A stretch of 64,000 nt of DNA from Bacillota bacterium. Its GTDB lineage: Bacteria; Bacillota; Clostridia; Tissierellales; Peptoniphilaceae. The stretch covers positions 62,001 to 126,000 of the forward strand of contig JAUNLQ010000001.1 of NCBI GenBank assembly GCA_030532225.1, in the 5' to 3' direction. Below the pieces are notes generated by a model. The model searched no databases. It saw only the letters and a list, made by a program, of their open reading frames with translations, and was not told the DNA's origin. Below, one piece after another: positions 1 through 9,493 of this stretch. The stretch's first letter is position 1, and every line of letters begins with the position of its first letter. Position numbers and translations under genes: made by a program.

Positions 1-685
1 TTCCAAAGTCTACGTCAACTGTCATTGTACATACTTCGTTCAAAAAGTACCTGTCGTGAGATACTACTATTACTATGCCTGGAAAGTCCATTAGAAAGTC
101 TTGGAGCCACAGTATGGCCTTTATGTCCAGGCCGTTTGTTGGTTCGTCTAAGAGCAAAATATCTGGCGAATCGAATAAAGCCTGGGCCAAAAGCACCTTA
201 ATCTTGTCTGCTTCTTTCAGGTCAGCCATTAGCATTTGGTGCTTGGATACGTCTATGCCCAAGCCTTGTAAAAGGGTGGCTGCTTCTGCTTCTGCTTCAT
301 AGCCGCCCATTTCTGCAAAGTCTGCTTCTAGTTGGGCTGCCTTCATGCCGTCTTGGTCTGAGAAGTCTGCCTTCATATAGATGGCTTCTTTGGCCTTTGC
401 TATATCATAAAGTTTTTTGTTGCCCATTATTACTAGGTCTAGGACTACTTGGTCTTCGTAGGCGTAGTGGTCTTGTTTTAGTTTAGACATACGGGCGTTT
501 TTGTCCATGGTTACTGAACCCTTTGTTGGTTCTTTTTCTCCAGATAAGATTTTTAAAAAAGTCGTCTTCCCTGCTCCGTTGGCTCCTATTATTCCATAGC
601 AGTTGCCAGGGCTAAAGACTAAGTCTACATCTTCAAATAATTTTTTGTCTGGAAAGATCATAGACAGGCTGTTTACTTGTAACAT
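1..685 (-). CDS. ABC-F family ATPase, partial (C-terminal part beyond left edge)
   Basis: The ATG at 683-685 is preceded by GGAGG. About 228 codons are visible before the window edge cuts the gene. Residues 35-42 carry the Walker A motif GANGAGKT. The signature region reads LKEADKIKVLLAQAL in place of LSGGQ, followed by the Walker B stretch DILLLDEPTNGLD and the switch histidine in VVSHDRYFL. No membrane segments are present. This pattern fits soluble ABC-F proteins of the YkpA/YbiT type, which act on ribosomes or in translation-related stress rather than in transport. The second ATPase domain should lie to the left of the window. The subfamily call comes from the first domain only. Confidence 0.85.
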   Translation of the reverse strand, partial: MLQVNSLSMIFPDKKLFEDVDLVFSPGNCYGIIGANGAGKTTFLKILSGEKEPTKGSVTMDKNARMSKLKQDHYAYEDQVVLDLVIMGNKKLYDIAKAKEAIYMKADFSDQDGMKAAQLEADFAEMGGYEAEAEAATLLQGLGIDVSKHQMLMADLKEADKIKVLLAQALFDSPDILLLDEPTNGLDIKAILWLQDFLMDFPGIVIVVSHDRYFLNEVCTMTVDVDFG

Positions 686-877
686 TTATTCCTCCATTAA
701 ACTTTTCTGATTTTAACCTTACATATTATATCAGATATTAAACAAAATAAAAGCTTTTATTGTAAAGGATTAGTTAAGCCTTGGCTGAAATATTTTGTAA
801 CTTTATGACAAGTTTGTGAAAAAATGGGTATATGATTTTTATAAGTACATTGTATTTAAATTTTTAGGAGGTTTAGT

Positions 878-2974
878 ATGAAAAGAAATCGTATCTTAGG
901 TCTATTAATAGCCCTAGTCTTGGTTTTGGCTTTAGTTGTTCCTAATCAAGTGGCTTTTGCTGCTGATCAAAAGGTTATTACTATTCTTCATACCAATGAC
1001 GTTCATGGAAATGCTATTGAAAATGAAAAAGACGGTAAACTTGGATATGCAAAGCTAAAGACCTTTGTAGATTCTAAGGAAAATGCAATTTTGTTAGAGG
1101 CAGGTGATGTTCTTCATGGAACTACCTTTGCTACTATATCCCAAGGCCAAACTATGGTTGACCTTATGAACCTTGTTGGCTACAAGGCCATGTCTCCTGG
1201 TAACCACGACTTTAACTATGGTGGTGCTAGGTTAAAGGAACTTTCAACTATGGCTGACTTTCCAATTCTAGCTGCCAACATTGTTGACAAAGATGGAAGT
1301 TTATTTTTAAGCGATAGGACTATTGTAGAAGTTGATGGTGTTAAGCTTGGTATTTTCGGCTTGGCTACTCCTGAAACTAGAACTAAGTCTAATCCTAAAA
1401 ACACTGAAAATCTTGGCTTCACTAACTATATTGATGCTGCTAGGGTTCAAGTTGCTGAACTGAAAAATTCTGGTGCAGATGTTGTTGTTGCCCTAGTTCA
1501 CCTTGGCCTAGACAAGGCTTCTGAAGAAAGATCAGACCTTTTGGCTGCTGCTGTTCCTGGCATCGACCTAATTGTTGATGGTCACTCTCACTCTAAGTTA
1601 GACAATGGCCAATATGAAAATGGCCAACTTATAGCCCAAACTGGCCAACACACTGAAAATATTGGGGAAGTTACCCTAGTTATTGAAGATGGCAAAGTTA
1701 CTAGCAAGTCTGCTAAGCTTCATTCTTATGAAGACCTTAAGGACTTGGAAGCAAATGCTGATGTTCTTGAAAAAATTGAAGAGTTTGAAGCTGCTAACCA
1801 ACCTTATTTAGACAGAGTTGTTGGAAAGACTTTAGTTGAACTAGATGGTCTTCGTGAACATGTAAGAACTGGAGAAACTAATTTTGGTAATCTTCTTACT
1901 GATGCTATGTTAGATGTAGCCAAGGCTGATGTAGCCCTTACTAATGGCGGCGGTATTAGAGCCTCTATTGAAGCTGGAGATATTACTGTAGGCCAACTTC
2001 TAACTGCTTTCCCATTTAATAACTACCCTGTTCTTCTAGAAGTTTCTGGCCAAACAATTAAGGACGCCTTAGAATACGGCCTAGACTCTGCTCCTGAACT
2101 TGTGGGAAAATTCCCTCATGTTGCTGGCATGACCTTTAAGTATGACCAAAATCAAGAGCCAGGTTCTAGAATCTTTGATGTTGTTATTGGCAAGGAAGCC
2201 CTAGACCTAAAGAAGACTTACAAGCTTGTAACTAACGACTTTATGGCAGTTGGTGGAGATGGCTATGAAATGCTAAAAGAAGGCAAGAAATTAGCTGAAT
2301 TTCCACTTCTTCCTGAAGTTCTAGCTGCCTATATTGAAAACCAAAAAGTTATTAACCCTAAGGTTGAAGGCAGAGTTGTCCCTGAGGCTATGAAGCTTGC
2401 AGATCCTGCCTTTACTGATATTAAGGGCCACTGGGCTGAAGAATATATTAAGGCTGTTGTTGACAAGAAGATCTTTATGGGAACTTCTCAAACAACTTTT
2501 GAGCCAGATGCTAATATTACTAGGGCTATGATAGTTACTACTCTTTATAGATTAGAAGAAATGCCTGAAGTAGACAAGCCAGCAGAATTTACTGATGTTA
2601 AAACTAATATGTGGTATTCTGACCCAATTGCTTGGGCTGCTGAAAATGACCTAGTAAAAGGCTATGAAGATGGTTCTTTCAAGGCTGATGCAGAAATTTC
2701 TAGAGAAGAAATGGCTGCTATAATTTCTAGATATTTAAGCCTAAAGAAGATTCCTGTAGCCTATATTATGCCAGCTCCATTTGCTGACCAAGACCAAATT
2801 GCAAAATGGGCTGAGCCAGAAGTAATAGTAATGCAAATTACAGAAATTATGTCTGGAAAACCTGGCAACATCTTTGATCCACAAGGCAGGGCAACAAGGG
2901 CAGAACTTGCAAAAGTTATGTACCAAATCGACCTACTTGTTAGTGGCCAAGTTGAAGACAAAAAAGCTGCATAA
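878..2974 (+). CDS. Secreted 5'-nucleotidase/2',3'-cyclic phosphodiesterase family protein with three SLH domains
   Basis: The protein has 698 residues; AGGAGG at 866-871 supports the start. A signal peptide of about 28 residues ends at AFA-AD. A calcineurin-like metallophosphatase domain follows, with TNDVHGN, a GD metal motif in LLEAGDVLHG, GNHDF and DGHSHS. The 5'-nucleotidase C-terminal domain (about residues 325-490) carries TNGGGIRA and FPFNN. Three S-layer homology repeats fill about residues 505-685, each opening with F-[TA]-D. Family knowledge: these enzymes dephosphorylate extracellular nucleotides, and SLH domains hold proteins on pyruvylated cell-wall polymer. A surface role in nucleotide scavenging, or in removing host ATP/AMP signals, is inferred. 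The gene stands alone with its own terminator. Confidence 0.92.
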   Translation: MKRNRILGLLIALVLVLALVVPNQVAFAADQKVITILHTNDVHGNAIENEKDGKLGYAKLKTFVDSKENAILLEAGDVLHGTTFATISQGQTMVDLMNLVGYKAMSPGNHDFNYGGARLKELSTMADFPILAANIVDKDGSLFLSDRTIVEVDGVKLGIFGLATPETRTKSNPKNTENLGFTNYIDAARVQVAELKNSGADVVVALVHLGLDKASEERSDLLAAAVPGIDLIVDGHSHSKLDNGQYENGQLIAQTGQHTENIGEVTLVIEDGKVTSKSAKLHSYEDLKDLEANADVLEKIEEFEAANQPYLDRVVGKTLVELDGLREHVRTGETNFGNLLTDAMLDVAKADVALTNGGGIRASIEAGDITVGQLLTAFPFNNYPVLLEVSGQTIKDALEYGLDSAPELVGKFPHVAGMTFKYDQNQEPGSRIFDVVIGKEALDLKKTYKLVTNDFMAVGGDGYEMLKEGKKLAEFPLLPEVLAAYIENQKVINPKVEGRVVPEAMKLADPAFTDIKGHWAEEYIKAVVDKKIFMGTSQTTFEPDANITRAMIVTTLYRLEEMPEVDKPAEFTDVKTNMWYSDPIAWAAENDLVKGYEDGSFKADAEISREEMAAIISRYLSLKKIPVAYIMPAPFADQDQIAKWAEPEVIVMQITEIMSGKPGNIFDPQGRATRAELAKVMYQIDLLVSGQVEDKKAA

Positions 2975-2991
2975 ACTTGCATAAAAAATTA

Positions 2992-3023
2992 GAGCCAAGA
3001 TTAAGTTCTTGGCTCATTTTTTT
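2992..3023. terminator. Bidirectional Rho-independent terminator
   Basis: A 9-bp stem (GAGCCAAGA / TCTTGGCTC) with a 6-base loop is followed by seven T on the plus strand, and by a T-rich tail on the minus strand. It separates the convergent nucleotidase and chromate-type transporter genes. Confidence 0.85.
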
Positions 3024-3030
3024 GATATTT

Positions 3031-3591
3031 TTAAAATACAAAGGACAGGCCTATGCCTAAGGCTGCTCCCACTAAAATTAGCTTAGTTAGATTTACTTTC
3101 TTGTAATAAAAGTACAGGCCCACAAAAAATGTAAGCAAGGGCACATAGTTTATGGTAAAGCTTTCAGGCGAGGCGTTGTTAGTGAATATGGCTTCCTGGA
3201 TCAGGTCTACTGCTGCTATGGCTATTAGGCCAACAACTGTAGGTCTTAGGGTCTTAAGCATTTTTTCTAAAAAGGTTAGCCTTTTGTTTTTGGCAAAAAG
3301 TACATAGCCTATAATGCTCATTAGGATAAAGGATGGAGTTACTACTCCCAAGGTGGCTACAATAGATCCTGGCAAGCCAGCTACCTTGGTACCTACAAAG
3401 GTGGCTGAGTTTATGGCTATAGGTCCTGGTGTCATATTGGAAATTGTAATAACGTCAGTCATTTCTGCCATGGTGATCCAGCCCTTGCCTTCAACTATAT
3501 AGGAGTTAATCAGTGGCAAAACTGCATAGCCTCCTCCAAAGGCTGTAGCCCCTATTATAAGAAACTGTAAATAAAGTTCAATTAATATCAT
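3031..3591 (-). CDS. chrA: Chromate transporter (CHR) family protein, second half-size subunit
   Basis: This 186-residue, highly hydrophobic protein has the CHR-family N-terminal motif FGGGYAVLP and the motif TPGPIAIN near residues 53-60. It forms a single CHR domain with about five or six membrane segments. It overlaps the upstream CHR gene by 14 bp, the usual arrangement of short-chain CHR pairs that work as a heterodimer. Family members export chromate or related oxyanions by proton exchange, but the real substrate in anaerobes is often unknown. The ATG at 3591 has AGGGGAG upstream. Confidence 0.85.
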   Translation of the reverse strand: MILIELYLQFLIIGATAFGGGYAVLPLINSYIVEGKGWITMAEMTDVITISNMTPGPIAINSATFVGTKVAGLPGSIVATLGVVTPSFILMSIIGYVLFAKNKRLTFLEKMLKTLRPTVVGLIAIAAVDLIQEAIFTNNASPESFTINYVPLLTFFVGLYFYYKKVNLTKLILVGAALGIGLSFVF

Positions 3592-4162
3592 TTGTCTGCT
3601 CCCCTTCTTTTTTTATAGAAAAGATTACAAGGCCAAAGATTGCTGAAATCAATATTATTAGTCCTGTATTAATATGAAAGACAAAAGAGGCCAAGAAGGC
3701 TATTATCATTATTAGAAAAGAAAAGCTGGCCCTTTCTTTTGTGGCGTTTTTTGCCATTCTAATTGTAGTAATAACCAAGACTCCTGCTATTATTCCTGCC
3801 ATGCCCTTTAAGGCTGCATTTATAAAATAATTTTCTTTAAATTCTTGGTAAAAATATGAAATTATTGTAATTATTATTATACAAGGTAAGACTGAGGCTG
3901 CTAAACACACTAAGGCTCCAATAGGCCCCCTAAGCCTAAATCCTGTAAGTATAGATGTGTTAATGGCCATGGCTCCTGGTCCTGATTGGGCTATGGCTTG
4001 TAGGTCTAGCATTTCTTCTTCTGTAATTATGTTTTTCTTGTTGGCCAATTCGTCTATTATAATTGGCACTATAGTATAGCCTCCTCCAAAGGTTATAGAA
4101 TTAATTTTGAAAAAGGTTATAAACAATTCTAACAAAGAGATGGGATGTTTGTTCTCTTTCAA
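3578..4162 (-). CDS. chrA: Chromate transporter (CHR) family protein, first half-size subunit
   Basis: This is a 194-residue CHR-domain membrane protein with FGGGYTIVP near residue 25 and SGPGAMAIN near residue 60. The likely start is TTG at 4160-4162, just after an AGGGGGA ribosome site; no better ATG is seen. It is the upstream partner of the gene at 3031-3591, and the two should be translationally coupled. The tail is Lys/Glu-rich and probably cytoplasmic. The function is known from the family (anion export); the substrate cannot be read from sequence. Confidence 0.84.
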   Translation of the reverse strand: MKENKHPISLLELFITFFKINSITFGGGYTIVPIIIDELANKKNIITEEEMLDLQAIAQSGPGAMAINTSILTGFRLRGPIGALVCLAASVLPCIIIITIISYFYQEFKENYFINAALKGMAGIIAGVLVITTIRMAKNATKERASFSFLIMIIAFLASFVFHINTGLIILISAIFGLVIFSIKKEGEQTNDIN

Positions 4163-4184
4163 TTTTTCCCCCTAAATATTTTTT

Positions 4185-5747
4185 CTAGTGCTTTCTCTTA
4201 CTTTTGATCATGTCTACTGCCATCTTAACTTCTCCAACTCCTAGAAAATAGGTTAAGGCTCCATAGGTGATTACTGATAAAAATACTGAAAACAATAGGA
4301 CTAAAAGCTTGTAGATCAATCTACTTCCCAAAACTGGCAATAAACTTATTAGGCCAAAGAATGAAAAATATGTTACTAGGCCCATTAAAAGGGCAGATAT
4401 TAAGTCTTTTATTACTGCTCTTAAATAAGACCAGCCATAAATATGACCTAGCTTTTTCCTTAGGCCCATAAAGGAAATAAAAACTGATATGTTAGTTCCC
4501 AAGGTTAAGGCCAAGGCCAAACCACGATGACCTAAAAACTTCACTAAAAGGAAGTTTAAAAACACATTAAGACTTACTGCTATGGCAGAAATTATTAAGG
4601 GCGTTATTGTGTCTTGGAGAGAATAATATACCCTATTTAAAAGGGTGTTTAAGGACAGGGCCGTTAGGGCTGGAGCGTAGAAAATCAAAGCCTGGGCTGT
4701 CATTTCAGCATCATAGGCTGTAAACTTCCCTCTTTGGAAGGCTATTTCTACTATAGGTCTAGCCAAAACCATTAGGCCTACTGTTGCTGGTATGGTTATT
4801 AAAAATATTAGCCTAGTTGCCAGGGCCATAGACTGTCTGCCTCCATCTATGTCCTTTTCTGAAAAGGCCTTGGACATAATTGGAAAGACTATAGAGGTTA
4901 TGGCTGCTATAAAGATTCCTAGTATTAGAACATTTAATTTGTTGGCAAAGTTAAGCCAGGACACAGTTCCTTCTTCTAAGCCTGATGCAAAGGATGTGTT
5001 AATGGCAATGTTTATGTCATTTATTGCCACTGACAAAAGAACTGGCATTGATAGTTCCAGGGCGTGGATTACATACTTGTCCCTAAGATTAAAGGCAAAA
5101 AAGTACTTGTGGCCAGCCTTAATTGTTTCTGGCAACAAGAATAGAGCCTGGGCCAAAATAGCCAAGACACTGGCAATAGTAAGGCCTACTACACCAAACT
5201 GGTCAGACAAAACTATAAGATAAAAAATATAAACAACATTCAGTGGAATTGGTATGGCGCCAGTGGCTCCAAATCTGCCTTGGGATTGTAAATATCCTGT
5301 CATAACTCCAACTATAGCTGAGAAAATCATAACTGGCATGCCTATTTTTGTAAGCTGTAAGGTTAGATTAAAGGTTTCAGCATCAAAGCCCTTACCTACA
5401 AAGCCTACAATTAAAGGTGCTGCAAATATGCCTAGGACAGTTAAAAGTATAGAAACTACAACTGACATTATTAGCATGTTATTAGTATGATAGGCAACCT
5501 GGCCTTCGCCTTCGTCTGCCCTAACCTTGGACAGCATTGGTATAAAGGTGTTGGCTATAGCATTGGAAACAATGGCTGTTATTAAATTTGTAGACTTTAA
5601 AGCTGCTACAAAGGCATCTGTTTCAACTTGGGCACCGAAATAATTTGCTATAAGAGTTTCTCTAGCAAAGCCCATAAATTTTCCTATAAGGGCAAAAACT
5701 ACTAAAGCTGTTGCCGATTTTGTTATTTTATCTACTTTATTACTCAT
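4185..5747 (-). CDS. murJ: Lipid II flippase MurJ
   Basis: The 520-residue polytopic protein has the MVF/MOP arrangement of about 14 hydrophobic segments. The N-terminal region GKFMGFARETLIANYFGA is the typical MurJ opening, with the conserved arginine of the first helices, and FQRGKF near residue 340 is typical of the second lobe. MurJ flips the undecaprenyl-linked peptidoglycan precursor across the membrane. The start ATG has AGGAG seven bases upstream. A good sigma-A promoter lies just upstream (5775-5803). It is separated by only 22 bp from the CHR pair, so some read-through is likely. Confidence 0.93.
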   Translation of the reverse strand: MSNKVDKITKSATALVVFALIGKFMGFARETLIANYFGAQVETDAFVAALKSTNLITAIVSNAIANTFIPMLSKVRADEGEGQVAYHTNNMLIMSVVVSILLTVLGIFAAPLIVGFVGKGFDAETFNLTLQLTKIGMPVMIFSAIVGVMTGYLQSQGRFGATGAIPIPLNVVYIFYLIVLSDQFGVVGLTIASVLAILAQALFLLPETIKAGHKYFFAFNLRDKYVIHALELSMPVLLSVAINDINIAINTSFASGLEEGTVSWLNFANKLNVLILGIFIAAITSIVFPIMSKAFSEKDIDGGRQSMALATRLIFLITIPATVGLMVLARPIVEIAFQRGKFTAYDAEMTAQALIFYAPALTALSLNTLLNRVYYSLQDTITPLIISAIAVSLNVFLNFLLVKFLGHRGLALALTLGTNISVFISFMGLRKKLGHIYGWSYLRAVIKDLISALLMGLVTYFSFFGLISLLPVLGSRLIYKLLVLLFSVFLSVITYGALTYFLGVGEVKMAVDMIKSKRKH

Positions 5748-5774
5748 AATTTCTCCTATTGTCTTTAGGTTTAT

Positions 5775-5803
5775 ATAATACTTTATTCTAGGATTTTATT
5801 CAA
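5775..5803 (-). promoter_or_regulatory. Sigma-A type promoter for murJ
   Basis: On the minus strand, TTGAAT (5803-5798) and TATTAT (5780-5775) are separated by exactly 17 bp and lie about 30 bp before the murJ start. Confidence 0.65.
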
Positions 5804-5918
5804 TATAGGCAGGTCTATTAATGTGCTTTTCCTAGGTTCTTATTGATAAACGATAAATCCATCTTTATTTTATCTTATCTGAGCCTATAAGGAAAGACCT
5901 AGGCTGTGAAATTCCCAA

Positions 5919-5942
5919 GAAAAAATGGAGCCTAAACTCCAT
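5919..5942 (-). terminator. Rho-independent terminator after the 5942-6442 gene
   Basis: Read on the minus strand, ATGGAG / CTCCAT forms a 6-bp stem with a 6-base loop followed by a T run. The stem overlaps the stop codon of the upstream gene. Confidence 0.7.
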
Positions 5943-6442
5943 TAAAATATCTTGTCTTTTGGGCCTTGAACTCCTAGGGGATAAAAATCCAAGTCTAAGT
6001 TCTTGCAAATCCTTTCTATATTACTTCCATAGCGAAACTCATAGTAAGATGACTTTTTAAATAGCTTGCCCCTTAAGGCAACTATAATTAAGTCGTTTTT
6101 GTACTTGGCCTTAATGTCAACAAACCATAGGTCTTCAAGTTTTTTTCTAGACAGGAAAATATTGTAGCCAGAAAAGTATATATACTGGTCCTTAGTAAAG
6201 CCTGTTCCTGCATTAAGGGAATAAAATAAAAGAGTTAAGGAAAGTGTAAAAATCAAGCCATAAAGACTTAAATTAATTGCATAAGTAATATACAAAAAGA
6301 CCAAAGGCAAAAGAACTAGGCCTGTTTTCATCTTGTTGTCAAAGGATGAAGGCACAATTAATTCCTTTTTTACTTGTAAGTTCTTGTAGCTAGCATAGGC
6401 GAAAAGCCCTGCTCCAATTAACAAAAAAATTTTTCCTATCAT
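5942..6442 (-). CDS. Small membrane protein of unknown function
   Basis: I do not recognise a family. I chose the ATG at 6440-6442 because AAGGTGG lies eight bases upstream, and because a consensus promoter (6467-6494) falls inside the 14-codon longer reading. The 166-residue product has an N-terminal membrane segment, then two further hydrophobic segments (about residues 35-75), then a soluble, basic C-terminal region of about 85 residues that resembles a small beta-rich domain, as in PH-like membrane proteins. That resemblance is weak. It is monocistronic, with its own promoter and terminator. Confidence 0.7.
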   Translation of the reverse strand: MIGKIFLLIGAGLFAYASYKNLQVKKELIVPSSFDNKMKTGLVLLPLVFLYITYAINLSLYGLIFTLSLTLLFYSLNAGTGFTKDQYIYFSGYNIFLSRKKLEDLWFVDIKAKYKNDLIIVALRGKLFKKSSYYEFRYGSNIERICKNLDLDFYPLGVQGPKDKIF

Positions 6443-6466
6443 ATAAGTCCACCTTTCAATAAGTCT

Positions 6467-6494
6467 ATTATATAGATTTTTCAAAAAAAGTAAA
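6467..6494 (-). promoter_or_regulatory. Sigma-A type promoter for the 5942-6442 gene
   Basis: On the minus strand, TTTACT (6494-6489) and a perfect TATAAT (6472-6467) have a 16-bp spacer and lie 25 bp before the chosen start. Confidence 0.6.
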
Positions 6495-6538
6495 CTTAGA
6501 CAAAAAGAAAAGCTAGACCTAGGGCCTAGCTAAATCTT

Positions 6539-8740
6539 CTAAAATTTAATTGTAATCTTAAACAAGTCTCCATCAATGTCTAGAATAAATTCTCCTCCTT
6601 GAAGCTCAGTTAAAGATGAGGCAATTGATAGACCTAGGCCTGAACCTTCTGTGTTCCTTGCCTGGTCTCCCCTAATAAATCTTTCTAAAAGTTCTTCAGG
6701 AGAAATGTTCAGTGGGTACTTGGAAATATTTTTTAAGACCAAAACTACCCTGTCCTTAGCTTCCAAGTCTACATAAAGCCTAGTAGATTCTAAGCCGTAC
6801 TTGTAAATATTAGAAAGTAAGTTTTCTAAAATTCTGTAAGTTTGGTTGCCATCTAGTTTTAAAATAACTGGATCTGCTGGCTTTGAAAATTCAATGGCAA
6901 TATTTTTTTCTGCCAGCTTGTCTTCCCATTCTCCAAGAACCTGGTCTACTAGCTGGGAAAAGTCTAGGTCCACTAGGTCTAATTCAATGGCCTTAGAAGA
7001 AACCTTTGATACTTCAAAAAGATTTTCTATTAGGACCTTTAGCTTGTTGGCCTTGTCGTTTATAACTTTGGCATAGTGGTCCTTGTCCTCTTGGCTAGAC
7101 TTTTCATCTACCAGCAACTGAGAGTAGTTGATTATAGAAGTTAGGGGAGTCTTCAAGTCATGAGACACATTGGTTATTAGCTCTGTCTTCATTCTTTCAG
7201 ACTTTACTGCATTTTCAACTGCCTGGTCCATGTTTTGGCTTACTGTATTTAAGTTGTGGGCCAGGGTCCTAAACCTAGACTTGTCCTCGTCTACCTTAGA
7301 CTTAAAGTCTCCTTCTTTTATTTTCTTTGACAGGTCTTCAATTTCTACAATGCTGTCATAGTAGGACCTTAAGAAAAAGGCCATGGCAAAAATCAAGATA
7401 CACCAGCATATAAAAACTATTAAGAAGTGAAAGGCAAAAATCAAAGAGCCAATTAAGCCTATGGCCAGTAAAGCTACAAGTATTAATAGTACATTGGTCT
7501 TTTTGCTGCCTTCTAGGTTGTTAGTAAGTCTTTTTATAGGTGACCAAAGTAGATTCTTTAAGAAGACAAAAATCCTTGCTAACAAAGAATTTTGGACCAG
7601 GTCAGCCTGGCCTTTTCTATATCCTAAATCTTTTAGCAAGTAGACTAGGTAATAGATACTTAGTCCTACTAAAAATATTGCAAAAACAGCAAAGGCAAAG
7701 GCAAGAGAAATTTCTTGGCCTAGGGTCATGCCATGATTTTTCAAAAACTCAGTTTCAAAATAGTAGACCTCTATAGTAAGGCCAAGGGATATTCCTATTA
7801 TGGCTAGTTCTATTGGAAACTTGCCTAAGGCCTTATAAAAGTTGCTGGCCCTAGCCTTTTCATACGAAGTTACTACAGCCAGTATAAAATAAATAACTGT
7901 AGAAAAAATCATTAGGAACATGGCCCTAAGATAAAAGCTTGAAGAAAAATCAGCCTTTTCTGTAAAATTTATATAAGCTGGAGAATTAACATCTATAGTA
8001 TAGGCAAAGTTAATTTTCTTAATCTTATTGTTTTCATTAATTGGCCTGTAATTTCTTTCTAATTGATCTTGTAAATAAGACAGGGCCTGGCTAGACCTTG
8101 GGTCCCAGTTGCCATTAGTATCTGTAATTTTTAAATTCTTGCCGTCATGAAAACCTACTATATAAACATAGTCATCTGAAAAGTCCATTTCCAGTGGGTC
8201 AAACTTAAAGTCTTGGCCATATTTTCTCCTAAAGACAGTGTCAGAAGTGAGATAATTAGTCTTATAAACCTTGTTATGTTTATAAAGAGGGTTGTATAAA
8301 TAAAATTCTTCCTTGCTTATTTCTTCCTTGTGAAGTACTGTTCCATCGTAGGATATTTCCTTAAGATAAATGTCTTCTCCAAAGTCAGCCTTATAAAACT
8401 TTATTCTTTCAAAGTCTGGAGTTTGGATTGTTACATAGTTTTCATCAAAATTCACCAGGTAATAGTCTTCATAAATTTCTTCTACTGGAATCTTAGCTGT
8501 CAGGTCTTCCTTTTCTGCCTTTAAATAGTAGTTGAAAAAATCTTTGATTATATAGTTTTCTTGGTCATATAAGGATTGGGACACTCCATAGGACAATTCC
8601 CAGTAAAGGGTGTTGTCATTCATTGGGTTCTTGCTTAAATCTATAGGAGCAAAAAAACTTAATGCTGTGGTCAGTATAGCTACTAAAAAAAGAACTAGGA
8701 TTATGGTTTTTGTATCATATAAAAATTTCTTTTCTTTCAT
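6539..8740 (-). CDS. Membrane sensor histidine kinase
   Basis: The 733-residue kinase starts with one membrane helix (about 12-32), then a long extracytoplasmic domain rich in Tyr and acidic residues (to about 275), then a block of about six more membrane helices (to about 465). A HAMP-like linker, HisKA and HATPase_c domains follow. The phosphoacceptor motif is SHDLKTPL; the N box is NLLSNIYKYG and the G box GSGLGLS. The cognate regulator ends 2 bp upstream, so the two are co-transcribed. The large outer domain plus a multi-helix block suggests sensing of an envelope or extracellular signal. The signal itself cannot be inferred. The ATG follows GAGGAGG. Confidence 0.92.
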   Translation of the reverse strand: MKEKKFLYDTKTIILVLFLVAILTTALSFFAPIDLSKNPMNDNTLYWELSYGVSQSLYDQENYIIKDFFNYYLKAEKEDLTAKIPVEEIYEDYYLVNFDENYVTIQTPDFERIKFYKADFGEDIYLKEISYDGTVLHKEEISKEEFYLYNPLYKHNKVYKTNYLTSDTVFRRKYGQDFKFDPLEMDFSDDYVYIVGFHDGKNLKITDTNGNWDPRSSQALSYLQDQLERNYRPINENNKIKKINFAYTIDVNSPAYINFTEKADFSSSFYLRAMFLMIFSTVIYFILAVVTSYEKARASNFYKALGKFPIELAIIGISLGLTIEVYYFETEFLKNHGMTLGQEISLAFAFAVFAIFLVGLSIYYLVYLLKDLGYRKGQADLVQNSLLARIFVFLKNLLWSPIKRLTNNLEGSKKTNVLLILVALLAIGLIGSLIFAFHFLIVFICWCILIFAMAFFLRSYYDSIVEIEDLSKKIKEGDFKSKVDEDKSRFRTLAHNLNTVSQNMDQAVENAVKSERMKTELITNVSHDLKTPLTSIINYSQLLVDEKSSQEDKDHYAKVINDKANKLKVLIENLFEVSKVSSKAIELDLVDLDFSQLVDQVLGEWEDKLAEKNIAIEFSKPADPVILKLDGNQTYRILENLLSNIYKYGLESTRLYVDLEAKDRVVLVLKNISKYPLNISPEELLERFIRGDQARNTEGSGLGLSIASSLTELQGGEFILDIDGDLFKITIKF

Positions 8741-8741
8741 T

Positions 8742-9440
8742 TTACCTCCTCTTTGGGCTTACAAATTTATAGCCCAGTCCCCATGCCACTTGGAGGTAGA
8801 TTGGCTTGTTAGGATTTATTTCAATTTTTTCTCGAATTCTTCTAATATGGACTGTTACAGTTTTAGTTTCTATGGCAGGTTCATTCCAAACCCTTTCATA
8901 AATTTCATCTACAGAAAATACCCTGTTAGGATTTTTCATAAGTAACTCTAAAATCTTGTACTCAATGGAAGTAAGGCCTATTTTTTCCCCTTCAACTGCC
9001 ACTGACTTGTCAAAGGTGTTTAGTTTGATGCCGCCAATTTCAATAATATTTTCGTCCTTGTTTTCCTTGTACTTATAAAAACGTCTAATATTGGAATTTA
9101 CCCTGGCTATTAGTTCCAAGGGATTAAAGGGCTTGGTCATATAGTCGTCTGCCCCAATATCTAGGCCCATAACCTTGTCATAGTCTTCACTTTTTGCTGA
9201 CAAGATTATAATAGGAATATAAGAGTCCTTTCTCAGCTCCATAATGGCTTCTTCTCCAGTGAGATTTGGCATCATAAGGTCCATAATAACTAGGCTAATT
9301 TTTTCCTGGGCGAAAATTTCCAGGGCCTGTCTGCCATCTTCAGCAAAAATCACCTCATAGCCTGCGTTTTTTAAATATATGCCAATAGAATCTCTAATGG
9401 CCTTGTCATCTTCTGCAACTAAAATTTTATATTTGTCCAT
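8742..9440 (-). CDS. OmpR/PhoB-family response regulator
   Basis: The ATG at 9438-9440, with GGAGG at 9449-9453, is preferred over the longer reading from 9479. The product of about 232 residues has a receiver domain with the acidic pair DD near residue 10, the phosphorylated Asp in VIMDLMMPN, and the conserved Lys in TKPFNP. A winged-helix C-terminal domain carries TVTVHIRRIREKIE. It is the upstream partner of the kinase at 6539-8740. A direct repeat in its own upstream region (9494-9512) may be an autoregulatory site. Confidence 0.93.
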   Translation of the reverse strand: MDKYKILVAEDDKAIRDSIGIYLKNAGYEVIFAEDGRQALEIFAQEKISLVIMDLMMPNLTGEEAIMELRKDSYIPIIILSAKSEDYDKVMGLDIGADDYMTKPFNPLELIARVNSNIRRFYKYKENKDENIIEIGGIKLNTFDKSVAVEGEKIGLTSIEYKILELLMKNPNRVFSVDEIYERVWNEPAIETKTVTVHIRRIREKIEINPNKPIYLQVAWGLGYKFVSPKRR

Positions 9441-9493
9441 ATTTCTTTCCTCCGACCTTATAGTAGCAAATTTTTTCAACTTATTTTCTTCAT

